A stretch of 64,000 bases of DNA from CAZYBU01 sp964645775 (GCA_964645775.1 CAZYBU010000006.1:1-64000), one strand, 5' to 3'. Positions 37,301 through 45,499 are shown, counted from the stretch's first letter. Notes: generated from the letters alone by a model not told the origin. Made by a program: numbers and translations.

Positions 37301-37753
37301 CGTAATAAGGGGATGCCCTTTGATCATCTCTTCCAGGAAATTGTTTACTCCGCAGAAGACAATGGGGACATCCCCGAAGATTGTCCGGCAGAAGGAGCGG
37401 GAGAATTCGAAGGCGTAATTGTCTGAGACGATGATCACGTCCATATCGACGTTACGGTATTTACTGTGGAACAGCCTGCAGAGAGCGGGAAAGATTTCCT
37501 TCTCATCGTTCCGCTTCATGTCCATGTATTCGATAAAGATTTCAGGAGGATGATTCATGCCGCTGAGCTGGTTCTGGACCGATTGATTGATCCTGTCTGT
37601 CCAGGCGAAGCCCGGATTATAGGAATGAATGATCAGGACATTGTGCCCGGGGGAGGAAGATGAAAGCGTCGCAGGGAAAAAAACAAGCGCAAATAACAGG
37701 GTGTATGCGGTTAAAAACTTCCGAAAACAGGATCCAGGACATAATGTTTTCAT
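34304..37753 (-). CDS. hybrid histidine kinase with ABC-type periplasmic sensor and PAS domains
   Basis: An 1149-residue membrane sensor. Signal/anchor (about 12-32), an extracytoplasmic ABC_sub_bind-type domain (about 35-340, starting with VLIIHSYNPGFAWTD), a transmembrane span near 355-378, three or four PAS domains (about 385-765), HisKA with H-box VAHDFNN, a full HATPase (NLVINAREAM, DSGPGI, GSGLGLA), and a C-terminal receiver with VVLDLTVPGG as phospho-acceptor segment. All catalytic motifs are present, unlike the kinase at 30084. Divergent from the ABC exporter genes at 37836. The ligand may be a small molecule bound by the periplasmic domain. Confidence 0.9.
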   Translation of the reverse strand: MKTLCPGSCFRKFLTAYTLLFALVFFPATLSSSSPGHNVLIIHSYNPGFAWTDRINQSVQNQLSGMNHPPEIFIEYMDMKRNDEKEIFPALCRLFHSKYRNVDMDVIIVSDNYAFEFSRSFCRTIFGDVPIVFCGVNNFLEEMIKGHPLITGIIENLPVARTIDLALKLNPRLKNMVVITDTRYQTGKAIYSDYLRQSRRYNQKIHFIHWENVPIETMARSLALMNPETDAALVLNTHMKNLYGDYMDVSAASSRLSPRSSIPIYTLWEDFMGLGILGGSMISGSEHGRMAGKIAIDILKGKPVADIPIVQDGGTRTVVDYRQLTRFGFRESDLPSDTRIINRPPDFYTLGKIEIWAYVVGGLVVLAGLIFMVLANLARARAQRELNRSQSRLMALFNNAAAGIVTMNMKGRINETNETISRMFGYSEKEMLQMDGLDLFLGGEWSLKAGTFQKLIRGEEKEINLERELSRRNGSTFWANIALTAIPEGKEEFDSFIAIITDLSERKRMERALIRSENMFRSIIEQSMDGFVLVDNSFIVVEWNQGQEEIFGISRIEALGKFIWEVIAPVIAQGITGEIIRDRITSDPDHWCHRSLDFDILHPDGTIKYVQALNFPINTDRGRYLGGIYRDITPRRIYEQSLAREKELLAFTLRSIAEGVITTDSDGKITLINDRAAAVLGISPDQARNQPLEKVLILYNQEKKEYLTDLSETIRRLGYYFSEEGQLHLISDIVGERIISLSASTILGEDSESLGLVLVINDITESVILREGMERMQKLESLGVLAGGVAHDFNNILAAILGNVSLVKQYLDEENEILEIIRDVENASIRARNVTNQLLTFSKGGHPVKKPGNPGRLVRESVHFNLRGSALGIELDIEENLPSVEFDETQIDQVLSNLVINAREAMNDEGNLRVRVSPKEILEGDGPSLSPGLYVKISVEDSGPGIDMDVSSRIFDPFFTTKKNGSGLGLASSYSIIQKHGGLLMVEPTDLGGACLSFLLPAREGESHIRVDSARDIMRGSGRILYMDDDTMILRFAKKSLEYMGYRIDFAEKGEEALELYKKAMKEEDLYNCVVLDLTVPGGMGGRETLAELRKLDPDVRAIVSSGYSNDPVMAHYRENGFQGVVVKPYRIEELSETIHAVIKEKVDQ

Positions 37754-37835
37754 TGGCCAAACCTATAAAGTTGAAAAAGGGAAATCAATAAAAAAAGGTT
37801 TGCCACACCTCGTTAAGAGAAGTATTTATCTGGCA

Positions 37836-38474
37836 ATGGAAATTATCTCACTTAACGGTGTCACTCTCACGCTTCAGCAGCAGCCTCTTTTCAGGGAAAT
37901 GAACTTCTCGGTAAGGGAAGGAGAGAAGGTCCTTCTCAGGGGACCCTCCGGTTCTGGCAAGAGCACGCTTCTTCGGATCATGACCGGGATGATTGCTCCT
38001 GACAGGGGAGAGGTCCTTTTTATGTCGGAGCCCCTGAAGGGGGAGAGATACCATGAACTCAGAAGGCACACAGCTTTCGTGCCCCAGAACATTCAGCTGG
38101 GGGAGGGGATTACGGAGAGCATAATTCGCGATATCTTTTCGTACCGGGCGAACCGGCATCTTGAATATGACAGGGAGAAGGCCATTGATCTCATGGGTAT
38201 CCTTTCACTCTCTCCCCACCTTTTGGAACAGAAGACGGACAGGCTTTCAGGAGGGGAGACCCAGCGTTTCGCCCTCCTGGTGGCCATGCTCCTTGAAAGA
38301 AAGATATTTCTTCTTGACGAGGTTACAGCCGGTGTTGACGACAGATTGAAAGATGTCGTGGCCGGGCACTTTATGACCCATCCTGCCTGGACCGTTGTGG
38401 TTATTTCCCATGACAGGGAATGGAAAGGCTTTGATCAAAGCCGCGTGGTCAACATGGAGGAGCTTCGGATATGA
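37836..38474 (+). CDS. fetA: FetA-like ABC transporter ATPase
   Basis: A 212-residue ABC ATPase. Walker A GPSGSGKST, Q-loop FVPQNIQ, signature LSGGETQR, Walker B IFLLDEV and a switch His in VVISHDRE. Short and paired directly with a FetB-like permease, as in the FetAB iron exporter of enterobacteria. The start at 37836 matches the family N-terminus (Met-Glu-Ile-Ile-Ser-Leu); the longer open frame overlaps the divergent kinase. The ribosome-binding site is weak. Overlaps fetB by 4 bases. Confidence 0.82.
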   Translation: MEIISLNGVTLTLQQQPLFREMNFSVREGEKVLLRGPSGSGKSTLLRIMTGMIAPDRGEVLFMSEPLKGERYHELRRHTAFVPQNIQLGEGITESIIRDIFSYRANRHLEYDREKAIDLMGILSLSPHLLEQKTDRLSGGETQRFALLVAMLLERKIFLLDEVTAGVDDRLKDVVAGHFMTHPAWTVVVISHDREWKGFDQSRVVNMEELRI

Positions 38475-39268
38475 AGACCCTGGATATATCGACCATTTCC
38501 CTGTTGCAGGGATTTTTGCTCCTTGCCATTCCACTGGTTATCAGTTTCTATGTAAAGCTGGGAATCGTGAAACGTTCCCTCATCGGCATTGTCCGTATGG
38601 CCGGACAGCTTATTCTTATCGGCTTTTTTCTGGAATATCTTTTCCGGTGGGATCTGGCCTGGGTTAACGTTCTCTGGGTCCTCGGAATGCTCGTTTTCGC
38701 ATCCCTTTCCGTGGTCCGTTCCAGCGACCTTAAACTGAGGGTCATGTTTTTTCCTGTTTTTCTTGCCATACTGATTACAGCCGGTCTCATGCTTTTTTAT
38801 TACAATTTCGTGATCCTTGACATGAAGAACATCTTCCAGGCCCGGTATTTTATAGTTATTGGAGGGATGATGCTCGGTAATTCCCTGAAGAGCAACATCG
38901 TGACCCTCTCCTCCTTCTATGCTGGAATGAAGACCGGCAGGGAACGATATCTTTTTCACCTCGGTATGGGAGCCACGGTCAGGGAAGCTGTCATGCCGGT
39001 TTTCCGCCGGGCCCTGAACACTGCCATTGCCCCGACCATTGCGACCATGGCCACCACGGGGCTGGTCTTTATTCCCGGGATGATGACCGGTCAGATACTG
39101 GGAGGGGCCTCCGCCATGACATCGGTTAAGTATCAGATAACGATCATGATCACCATCTTTTCATCTTCCCTGCTGTCTGCCTTTCTCGGTCTACTCTTTT
39201 CACTGCGCCGGGCCTTTACGGCAGGCGGTTTTCTCAGGCAGGATATATTCATTAAGGAAGGCCCCTGA
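38471..39268 (+). CDS. fetB: FetB-like metal export permease
   Basis: A 265-residue membrane protein with about seven spans. The family core GATVREAVMPVFRRAL and the following FIPGMMTGQILGGASAMTSVKYQ are typical of FetB/YbbM (UPF0014). With FetA it is thought to export iron and protect against iron overload. The convergent ferritin-like gene next door fits that role. Confidence 0.85.
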   Translation: MKTLDISTISLLQGFLLLAIPLVISFYVKLGIVKRSLIGIVRMAGQLILIGFFLEYLFRWDLAWVNVLWVLGMLVFASLSVVRSSDLKLRVMFFPVFLAILITAGLMLFYYNFVILDMKNIFQARYFIVIGGMMLGNSLKSNIVTLSSFYAGMKTGRERYLFHLGMGATVREAVMPVFRRALNTAIAPTIATMATTGLVFIPGMMTGQILGGASAMTSVKYQITIMITIFSSSLLSAFLGLLFSLRRAFTAGGFLRQDIFIKEGP

Positions 39269-39269
39269 G

Positions 39270-39299
39270 CCCCCTCCCCATGGGGGAGGGGCGGGGTTT
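39270..39299. terminator. GC-rich hairpin between fetB and the ferritin-like gene
   Basis: CCCCCTCCCC and GGGGGAGGGG form a long GC stem around a 2-base loop, just after the fetB stop, with a short T run to the plus side. It can serve both convergent genes. Confidence 0.6.
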
Positions 39300-39309
39300 G
39301 TGTATAGGA

Positions 39310-39855
39310 TCAGGCCTCACCACCGCTGTAACCTGTGTTAAAGCCCTTGGTGTAGCCTCCTGTTGAGGCGGACGTGCCCGCGATCCGGGCAAGGTAGGAA
39401 TCTCCCAGAGTGTTAATGTGATCATCCACACTGTCGAACCAGTTAAGGTGCTCCTGTTCCTCGTCGATGATCTGCTCAAAGAGGCGGGCCGTGATGCTGT
39501 CACCATTCTCATTAGAGATTCTCAGGAATTCGTTGTACTGATCGATGGTATCGTCTTCCAGTCCGCTGTCAAAGGGGAACATCTGCTTTACGTCCTGGTT
39601 CTTGGTCACGGGACCGTCAAGCTCTTCGGTCGGTTCACCGCCCAACTCTTTGATTCTTTCGGCGAACTCCTCGGCATGACGCATCTCGTCAATGGCTATG
39701 AGCTTTATGTTTTTAGCGAATTCACCATAGTCCCTGTCATCCAGGTTGTAATGCTGGTTCATGTACTGATGGATGGCCTGGAGTTCCATGGCCCGCGCCT
39801 TGTTCAGTACCTCGATAACTTTCTTCTTCCGCTCTTCACGGTTTTCTTTACCCAT
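39310..39855 (-). CDS. ferritin-like / bacterioferritin-family protein
   Basis: A 181-residue four-helix protein. Helix motifs MELQAIHQYMNQHY, DEMRHAEEFAERI and IIDEEQEHLNWF supply Glu and ExxH ligands for a di-iron centre, as in bacterioferritins. The C-terminal 25 residues are Gly/Thr/Ser-rich and probably disordered. A strong AGGAGG precedes the ATG. Convergent with the FetAB-like exporter, consistent with iron storage and export being managed together. The tandem repeat begins about 30 bases upstream of its start. Confidence 0.88.
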   Translation of the reverse strand: MGKENREERKKKVIEVLNKARAMELQAIHQYMNQHYNLDDRDYGEFAKNIKLIAIDEMRHAEEFAERIKELGGEPTEELDGPVTKNQDVKQMFPFDSGLEDDTIDQYNEFLRISNENGDSITARLFEQIIDEEQEHLNWFDSVDDHINTLGDSYLARIAGTSASTGGYTKGFNTGYSGGEA

Positions 39856-39884
39856 GTTTTATCCTCCTGTAATTATATATAAGA

Positions 39885-40139
39885 TCAGTAATTATTTTTT
39901 AAGATGTTTTTATCTTCAAATAAAAAAGAGCTGTTATTCCCGCCGCCTTCGGCGGCGGGGGCAGTAGATATTTATTACGGCAAATAAAGTCAATGGATTC
40001 ATGCTCTCATAGTGTCAGTAATTATTTTTTAAGATGTTTTTATCTTCAAATAAAAAAGAGCTGTTATTCCCGCCGCCTTCGGCGGCGGGAATAGTAGATA
40101 TTTATTACGGCAAATAAAGTCAATGGATTCATGCTCTCA
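39885..40139 (+). repeat. tandem 125-bp repeat with two hairpins per unit
   Basis: Two near-identical copies, 39885-40009 and 40015-40139, with a 130-bp period; they differ only around the end of the GC hairpin (GGGGGCAG versus GGGAATAG). Each holds an AT hairpin (AAGAT/ATCTT) and a GC hairpin with arms CCCGCCGCC and GGCGGCGGG around TTC. Related copies lie at 11347 and 45704. No coding potential is visible. The region from 39868 to 40192 contains nothing else. Confidence 0.9.
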
Positions 40140-40192
40140 CTTTTAAGATACAGGACTGTGCCTTGTAATGCAAAGTTTTAATAACGCGGGCC

Positions 40193-40759
40193 TCAGTTGC
40201 GGGATTTAAGGAGGGCGGATACCCGTTTGAACTCCGGTGTCCCGGATTGTTCCAGTAGATAGAAGGCCACGGTTTCGGCCGGCATGGGATCACATCCCTT
40301 TTCGGAGAGGCTTTTCAGGGCCCATTGCCAGTGCATCTCCCGTCGGGAGGACAGGGCGTCGGTGACCGGAATTACCCGGTAACCCTCATTTAAGAGAGAG
40401 ACGGCGGTCTGGTAAACGCAGACATGGGTCTCCATGCCGGCAAGGAGTATGGTCTTTTTCCCGGAAGAACGGACATGTTTCCGGATACCCTCGTTCTTCA
40501 TGCAGTCGAAGGTTGTTTTGTCCAGGATCGTGGCACCGGGAAGATGTTCTTCGACACCGGGAAGGGTGGAACCCAGTCCCTTCGGATACTGTTCTGTAAT
40601 AAGGACCGGGATCTCGAAGATCGAAGACACGAGCCCCATGAGTTCAATCCCTTCCAGTATTCTCTTCTGTGAATTTTCTTCCATGGATGGAAAAAGACGC
40701 TCCTGGATGTCCACGGACAGAAGGAGCATATCATCGGCTGAATCAGGCTGGTATATCAT
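40193..40759 (-). CDS. isochorismatase-family cysteine hydrolase
   Basis: A 188-residue enzyme of the isochorismatase-like fold. The catalytic triad is in place: Asp17 (VDIQERLF), Lys81 (DKTTFDC) and Cys114 (HVCVYQT). It resembles the YcaC-type hydrolases of unassigned substrate. It ends 12 bases from the end of the repeat region and lies 12 bases downstream of the PBP gene on the same strand, so the two may be cotranscribed. Confidence 0.88.
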   Translation of the reverse strand: MIYQPDSADDMLLLSVDIQERLFPSMEENSQKRILEGIELMGLVSSIFEIPVLITEQYPKGLGSTLPGVEEHLPGATILDKTTFDCMKNEGIRKHVRSSGKKTILLAGMETHVCVYQTAVSLLNEGYRVIPVTDALSSRREMHWQWALKSLSEKGCDPMPAETVAFYLLEQSGTPEFKRVSALLKSRN

Positions 40760-40771
40760 AGTTCCCCCTTT

Positions 40772-43291
40772 TTATCTCAGGAGATCATTACCCAGGTCAT
40801 CGAGTATCTCTCCGGAGTCGTCCCTTTTGAGTTTTTTCAGCACGGAGCGTTTCTGGCTTTCCACGATGTTCTCTTTTGGCCCCTTTTTGGCCAGGTCTAT
40901 ATCGTTTTCAATATTGATGCAGATATCGCAGGTATCCTCAGGTTCCGTGCCGGGAATGAAGACCTCTGTGATCCGCTCGTTGCAGTTGCTGTCGGGAAGT
41001 TTGCCGGAACGGGCGCAGACTTCCAGAGTAGTGAGTTTGGCGTAGGATGGGAATCCGTCGGCCGGATATCCCCGCAGAGCTTTCATCATGTACCTTCCCC
41101 AGAGGGGCGCGGCAACGCTTCCTCCGGACTGTCCCTGACCCAGAGGGAGTCCCATGCGGTCGTACCCGATCCAGATGCCGGTGGTCAGGTGAGGGGTGAA
41201 CCCCACAAACCAGGCGTCTTTCCAGTTGTTGGTGGTCCCGGTCTTGCCCGCGGCTGGTCGGCCCGGGTCGGCGTACTGACCGGTACCGCCCTTCACCACG
41301 GACCTGAGCATGCTGATCATGATCTGGGCCGTTTCGGGCCGGATGACCTGGAGCGAACCGTCCCCGCGTTTCTCTTCCAGCTTCTTTTTAATCTCAGCTT
41401 CCGGGTTCTCGATTATTTTGCCGTCCCGGTCCTTAATGTACCGTATACTGAAAGGCATCACATCCTGCCCGCCGTTGGCAATTATGGCGTAGGCCCGTGT
41501 CAATTCCATGGGGCTCAATTCCACGGTACCCAGGGCTATGGAAAAGTTTCTTTTTATACGGTCATCGTCAATCTGGAGAAGCCGTTTGTAAAATTTCACA
41601 ACATAATCTATGCCCAGGGCCTCGGCGATGCGAATGGAGACAACGTTTATGGAGAGACGCAGAGCGTGACGTAAACGGACAAGGCCGTAGTACTCTCCCT
41701 CGTAATTTTCCGGGAGCCATTCCCCTCCTTCGTGGTCCAGGTAGACCACGGGCGAGTCCAGGATGGTGGATGCCGGGGTGAACTCTCTCTTCTCGAAGGC
41801 CGCGGCATATAGGATCGGTTTTATGGCAGAGCCCGGTTGCCGGCGGCTCTGGACTACCCGGTTCAGCTGGTTAATGCTGGAGAATCGGCTTCCTCCTATC
41901 ATGGCTTCTATGTAACCGGTACGATGGTCGATGGATACCAGGCATCCCTCCACCTGCTGGAGAAGCCGGTCGTCGGTGTAGATCTTCTTGAATTCATCGA
42001 TAAATTTTCCCACCGGATTTATGCCGGCCAGGTAGTTCAGGCCTTCCAGCTCTTCTACGAGTTTTGTGCGCATATAGTCGTTTATCTTTTCGTTCTGGCG
42101 GGAACCGGTCCTTCGGATACGTGGCAGGTCAAAAAGATAGGAGAGCAGGCTGACCTCCTCGCTGAAACGGTTTGCGAAGATATCCTCGTTTTGAAAGATC
42201 ATGCGGGAGCTGATACGGGTCTGCTTCTCCAGATGTTCTTCCAAAAGATTCTGCCCGATCTCCTGCTTGTTTACGTCCAGGGTGGTATAGATCAGCAGCC
42301 CCTTCTCATAGACCGTTTCCCGGCCATATTTGTTCACCAGCCACCGACGGATATACTCGGTGAACCAGGGGGCCCTGTCAACGCGGTTGCTCCAGGTGTT
42401 CTGGGAAGGGGAGATACTGCTTATGTAGACGAGGTAATCTGGCCAGAAGTTCAGGTAGGCTTTCTCCGCTTCCGATATGGTGATGAAGCCGAGTTCCACC
42501 ATTTTTGCCAGTACGATCTTGTGTCTGGCCATGGCCCGTTTGGGATGTCGTATGGGAGAATAGCCGTTGGGTGCCGTGGGCAGGGCCGCGACGAGGGCGC
42601 ATTCGGCCAGATTCAGCTCCCGGGCGTGCTTGTTGAAGTAGAGCTGGGAGGCGGCTTCCACCCCGTAGGTTCCGTGCCCAAGGTATATCTGGTTCAGATA
42701 GAGCTCCAGTATCTCTTTTTTTGTGTAGTTCATCTCTATCATGAGGGCGATAAAGGCTTCTTTTATCTTTCGGTAGATGTTCCGTTTTCGGGATGTCAGG
42801 AGTATCTTGGAGAGCTGCTGGGTAAGGGTGCTTCCACCCTGTTTTATTCGCCCTGAAAGGATGTTTATGAAGAAGGCCCGGACAATCCCCTCTATGCTGA
42901 TGCCGTGATGTTCGAAGAACTCATTATCTTCAATAGCAATCAGGGCCTGGGTCAGCTCCTCCGGCATTGTTTCATAGGGAACCACCTCACGCTTCTGGGT
43001 GAATATCTCTGAGATGAGGATGCCGTTTTTATCATAGATCTTTGTCGTGATATTCGGTTTGAAGTCGGCCAGGGAGCGGACCTTATCGAAATCAGATAGG
43101 ATGATTACGACAAAAGCGATACCCAACCCCAAAAAAATACCGGCCAGGGCGATCCTGAATTCAAAGCCGTAATTCGTGATAAAGGATACAAGCCTGCCCA
43201 GGGGCCCCGCGATATCGGGCAGATGTCCAGACACGGATATGCGTCGGCGGCCCGGTTTGCGATAACGGAATGATCCGCCCTTCCTGGTCAT
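40772..43291 (-). CDS. class A penicillin-binding protein (PBP1A-like)
   Basis: An 839-residue bifunctional peptidoglycan synthase, start chosen at the ATG at 43291 because the frame further upstream is AT-rich and unlike the rest. A basic cytoplasmic N-terminus (1-40), membrane anchor (about 46-65), GT51 domain with Glu121 in EDNEFFEHHG and QGGSTLTQQ, then a transpeptidase with PGSAIK, SIN and AGKTGTTNNW. It ends in a cysteine-containing tail (CARSGKLPDSNC) like the other PBP here. The two enzymes probably serve different growth modes. Confidence 0.94.
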   Translation of the reverse strand: MTRKGGSFRYRKPGRRRISVSGHLPDIAGPLGRLVSFITNYGFEFRIALAGIFLGLGIAFVVIILSDFDKVRSLADFKPNITTKIYDKNGILISEIFTQKREVVPYETMPEELTQALIAIEDNEFFEHHGISIEGIVRAFFINILSGRIKQGGSTLTQQLSKILLTSRKRNIYRKIKEAFIALMIEMNYTKKEILELYLNQIYLGHGTYGVEAASQLYFNKHARELNLAECALVAALPTAPNGYSPIRHPKRAMARHKIVLAKMVELGFITISEAEKAYLNFWPDYLVYISSISPSQNTWSNRVDRAPWFTEYIRRWLVNKYGRETVYEKGLLIYTTLDVNKQEIGQNLLEEHLEKQTRISSRMIFQNEDIFANRFSEEVSLLSYLFDLPRIRRTGSRQNEKINDYMRTKLVEELEGLNYLAGINPVGKFIDEFKKIYTDDRLLQQVEGCLVSIDHRTGYIEAMIGGSRFSSINQLNRVVQSRRQPGSAIKPILYAAAFEKREFTPASTILDSPVVYLDHEGGEWLPENYEGEYYGLVRLRHALRLSINVVSIRIAEALGIDYVVKFYKRLLQIDDDRIKRNFSIALGTVELSPMELTRAYAIIANGGQDVMPFSIRYIKDRDGKIIENPEAEIKKKLEEKRGDGSLQVIRPETAQIMISMLRSVVKGGTGQYADPGRPAAGKTGTTNNWKDAWFVGFTPHLTTGIWIGYDRMGLPLGQGQSGGSVAAPLWGRYMMKALRGYPADGFPSYAKLTTLEVCARSGKLPDSNCNERITEVFIPGTEPEDTCDICINIENDIDLAKKGPKENIVESQKRSVLKKLKRDDSGEILDDLGNDLLR

Positions 43292-43522
43292 AAAAACGTA
43301 ACGTCCTGTATGCTGATTGAAAGTTTGACGGCGGTAAGATTCTGTTCTGACGGGTTTTAATGCAAGAATAAATGAGGGGAGGGAATAAATTTTTTTTCCG
43401 GGATAAAAAATGCAAAAATAATGAAAACAGGCCAAAATATCATGATAAATGAACATATTTTATAATAAACATATTTATATGGCTTTAAACGATTTCACGC
43501 CCTTCTCTTTAAAAGGTCGATT

Positions 43523-43551
43523 CTGACAATGTATACAATCGAATTTATACC
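43523..43551 (+). promoter_or_regulatory. probable flaB promoter
   Basis: CTGACA (43523-43528), a 17-base spacer and TATACC (43546-43551), 43 bases before the start codon, with AAGGAGG as ribosome-binding site. I looked for a sigma-28 (TAAA...GCCGATAA) promoter and did not find a good one. The rest of the 300-base gap between the PBP start and flaB is AT-rich with nothing recognised. Confidence 0.45.
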
Positions 43552-43593
43552 GGTTATCAAGGAAGATGGCCGTATAATTCAAGGAGGAAGAAG

Positions 43594-44442
43594 ATGGTTA
43601 TAAATCACAACATTTCGGCAATTTTCGCTCACCGAACCCTCAAGTTCCACAACTGGGCAATGAACGGCGATATCGAGAAACTCTCATCTGGTCTGCGGAT
43701 CAATAAAGCGGGGGATGACGCCTCCGGTCTTGCCGTATCCGAGAAGATGAGATCTCAGATCCAGGGTCTTCGCCAGGCTGAGAGGAATACAGAGGACGGC
43801 ATGTCTCTTATCCAGACAACGGAAGGATATCTGGCTGAGACCCAGTCTATTCTCCAGAGGATACGTGTCCTTGCTGTCCAGTCCGCCAACGGTATCTGGA
43901 CCGCTGAAGACAGGCAGCTGATCCAGATCGAAGTTTCCGAGCTCGTTGACGAGATCGACCGAATCAGCTCGCAGGCCGAGTTCAACAAGATGAAACTGCT
44001 GACCGGTTCTTTCGCACGGCTCCACCCCACTGCTTCCATGTGGTTCCATATGGGACCGAATATGCACCAGAGGGAGCGGGTCTTTATCGAGACCATGACC
44101 TCAGCCGCTCTGGGCCTCAGGAACCCCACGGTCCTGACCTTTATCTCGATATCAACCCCGGGTAAGGCCAATGCCGTTATCGGTCTCGCTGACGAGGCGT
44201 TGCGCACGATCTCCAAGCAGAGGGCCGACCTGGGCGCCTACTACAACCGCCTGGAGCATGCGGCCAAGGGGCTCATGAACGCCTACGAGAACGTTCAGGC
44301 CTCAGAAAGTCGAATACGGGACACGGACATGGCGGAACAGATGTCATCCTTTACCCGGTATCAGATTCTTACCCAGGCTGCGACATCCATGCTCGCCCAG
44401 GCGAACACCAAGTCGCAGACGGTCCTGCAGCTTCTGCAGTAA
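43594..44442 (+). CDS. flaB: flagellar filament core protein FlaB
   Basis: A 282-residue periplasmic flagellin. The conserved N-terminus (MVINHNISAIFAHRTLKFH) and C-terminus (ending SVLxLLQ-like QTVLQLLQ) and the spirochaetal middle MWFHMGPN / QRERVF segment mark it as FlaB rather than an external flagellin; there is no variable surface domain. It forms the core of the flagella that rotate between the outer membrane and cell cylinder. AAGGAGG and a spacer of 7 give strong translation. A rho-independent terminator follows, so it is monocistronic. Confidence 0.97.
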   Translation: MVINHNISAIFAHRTLKFHNWAMNGDIEKLSSGLRINKAGDDASGLAVSEKMRSQIQGLRQAERNTEDGMSLIQTTEGYLAETQSILQRIRVLAVQSANGIWTAEDRQLIQIEVSELVDEIDRISSQAEFNKMKLLTGSFARLHPTASMWFHMGPNMHQRERVFIETMTSAALGLRNPTVLTFISISTPGKANAVIGLADEALRTISKQRADLGAYYNRLEHAAKGLMNAYENVQASESRIRDTDMAEQMSSFTRYQILTQAATSMLAQANTKSQTVLQLLQ

Positions 44443-44470
44443 TCCTGAGCAAACATCACAGCATCACATC

Positions 44471-44499
44471 AGCCGGCGTCCGAGCGCCGGCTTTTTTTT
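44471..44499 (+). terminator. rho-independent terminator of flaB
   Basis: AGCCGGCG and CGCCGGCT form a perfect 8-bp stem around TCCGAG, followed by eight T. The sequence GTGCGCCCGG starts one base after the T run. Confidence 0.92.
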
Positions 44500-44500
44500 G

Positions 44501-44530
44501 GTGCGCCCGGAGAAGGCCGGCATCCGGGCG
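44501..44530 (+). other. GTGCG sequence with hairpin after the flaB terminator
   Basis: GTGCGCCCGG begins at 44501; CGCCCGG pairs with CCGGGCG at 44524-44530. The same ten bases begin directly after the terminator at 58657. GTGYG is the 5' end consensus of group II introns, and class C introns insert after terminator T runs; no intron body is visible here. Confidence 0.25.
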
Positions 44531-44634
44531 GAAGGGGACCAGAAACTCAGGGAGACCGCCGCCAGGAATGACATTGAACCCGTGGAATTGATTTGCATAA
44601 TAAGCGAAAAGAAATAATTTTCACGCTGAGATTT

Positions 44635-45435
44635 TCACGCTGAGAATGAGAACAGGGGGTGGACCTTTCTACGAAGGGAACCTGCGATCTTCCTTGCGGC
44701 TTTCTCACCCTGCTCGATACAGGGTTCCACCTGGGAAAGGTTGTAGTAGGAAAAGTCTGTAAGCTCGGGTTGTATCAGGTAGTCCGCGAATTCTTTTCCT
44801 TTCAGACTGTTGTTATGGATCATCTGCATGAAGCTTTGCAGCATAATATCCAGAAGTGAGTCAAGGGGATGGTACCCTCTGCTGTCGGCGTTCAGGTCTA
44901 CGGCTACAACCACATCCGCTCCCATGTCGCGGACCACGTCGGCAGGCACGCCGTTCATTACGCCACCATCCACCAGCACCCGATCATCGTAGATAAGGGG
45001 TTCGAATATTCCCGGAATACTTGAGCTGGCCCGCACGGCTCGAGCAACGGAACCTTCTTTAATAACGAACTCCTCGCCCCGGGCAAGATCGACTGTGACG
45101 GCCCTGAAGGGAATGGCCAGGTCATCGAAAGTTTTGCCTCCAAGGAGTTCCTGGGCCAGTTTTTCCAGGTTTTCGGTCTTCACCAGTCCCCTTCGGGGCC
45201 AGGTGATCTGCACCAGGTCCTTCCAGCGGAGCTTACGGGTGATTTCCTGAATTTCATACCATTCGTACCCGGCGCAGTAGAGGGAACCTACCAGTGAGCC
45301 GACGCTGGTCCCGGCCACGTATGCGGGCCGAATACCTTCCTCGTGGAGTACCTTAAGGACACCGATATGGGCGAAACCTCGTGCTGCCCCTCCACCCAGG
45401 GCCAGACCCACGCTTTTTTCATTAAATATAGCCAT
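44635..45435 (-). CDS. patatin-like phospholipase (RssA-type)
   Basis: A 266-residue serine hydrolase with the patatin fold. The oxyanion loop GGGAARG (14-20), nucleophile Ser44 in GTSVGS and the Asp of DGGVMNG complete the Ser-Asp dyad. No signal peptide, so it is cytoplasmic or membrane-associated; members act on phospholipids or acyl esters. Its stop lies in the second copy of a 14-base tandem repeat (TTTTCACGCTGAGA at 44618 and 44632). The 400 bases between its start and dnaE hold a dispersed repeat and a broken thioredoxin-like frame. Confidence 0.9.
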   Translation of the reverse strand: MAIFNEKSVGLALGGGAARGFAHIGVLKVLHEEGIRPAYVAGTSVGSLVGSLYCAGYEWYEIQEITRKLRWKDLVQITWPRRGLVKTENLEKLAQELLGGKTFDDLAIPFRAVTVDLARGEEFVIKEGSVARAVRASSSIPGIFEPLIYDDRVLVDGGVMNGVPADVVRDMGADVVVAVDLNADSRGYHPLDSLLDIMLQSFMQMIHNNSLKGKEFADYLIQPELTDFSYYNLSQVEPCIEQGEKAARKIAGSLRRKVHPLFSFSA

Positions 45436-45499
45436 GGGGACATAATACCTCTATTAGCTCTGTTTCTGTCAAGAATTTCAGGGATATCGAGTGTAAATT

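Noticed and set aside
41837..42856. 339-codon plus-strand ORF inside the second PBP gene
   Set aside because: Opposite strand of conserved GT51/transpeptidase sequence; shadow.
43440..43593. Sigma-28 flagellar promoter upstream of flaB
   Set aside because: TAAA occurs twice, but no GCCGATAA-like -10 at the right spacing; a sigma-70-type pair fits better.
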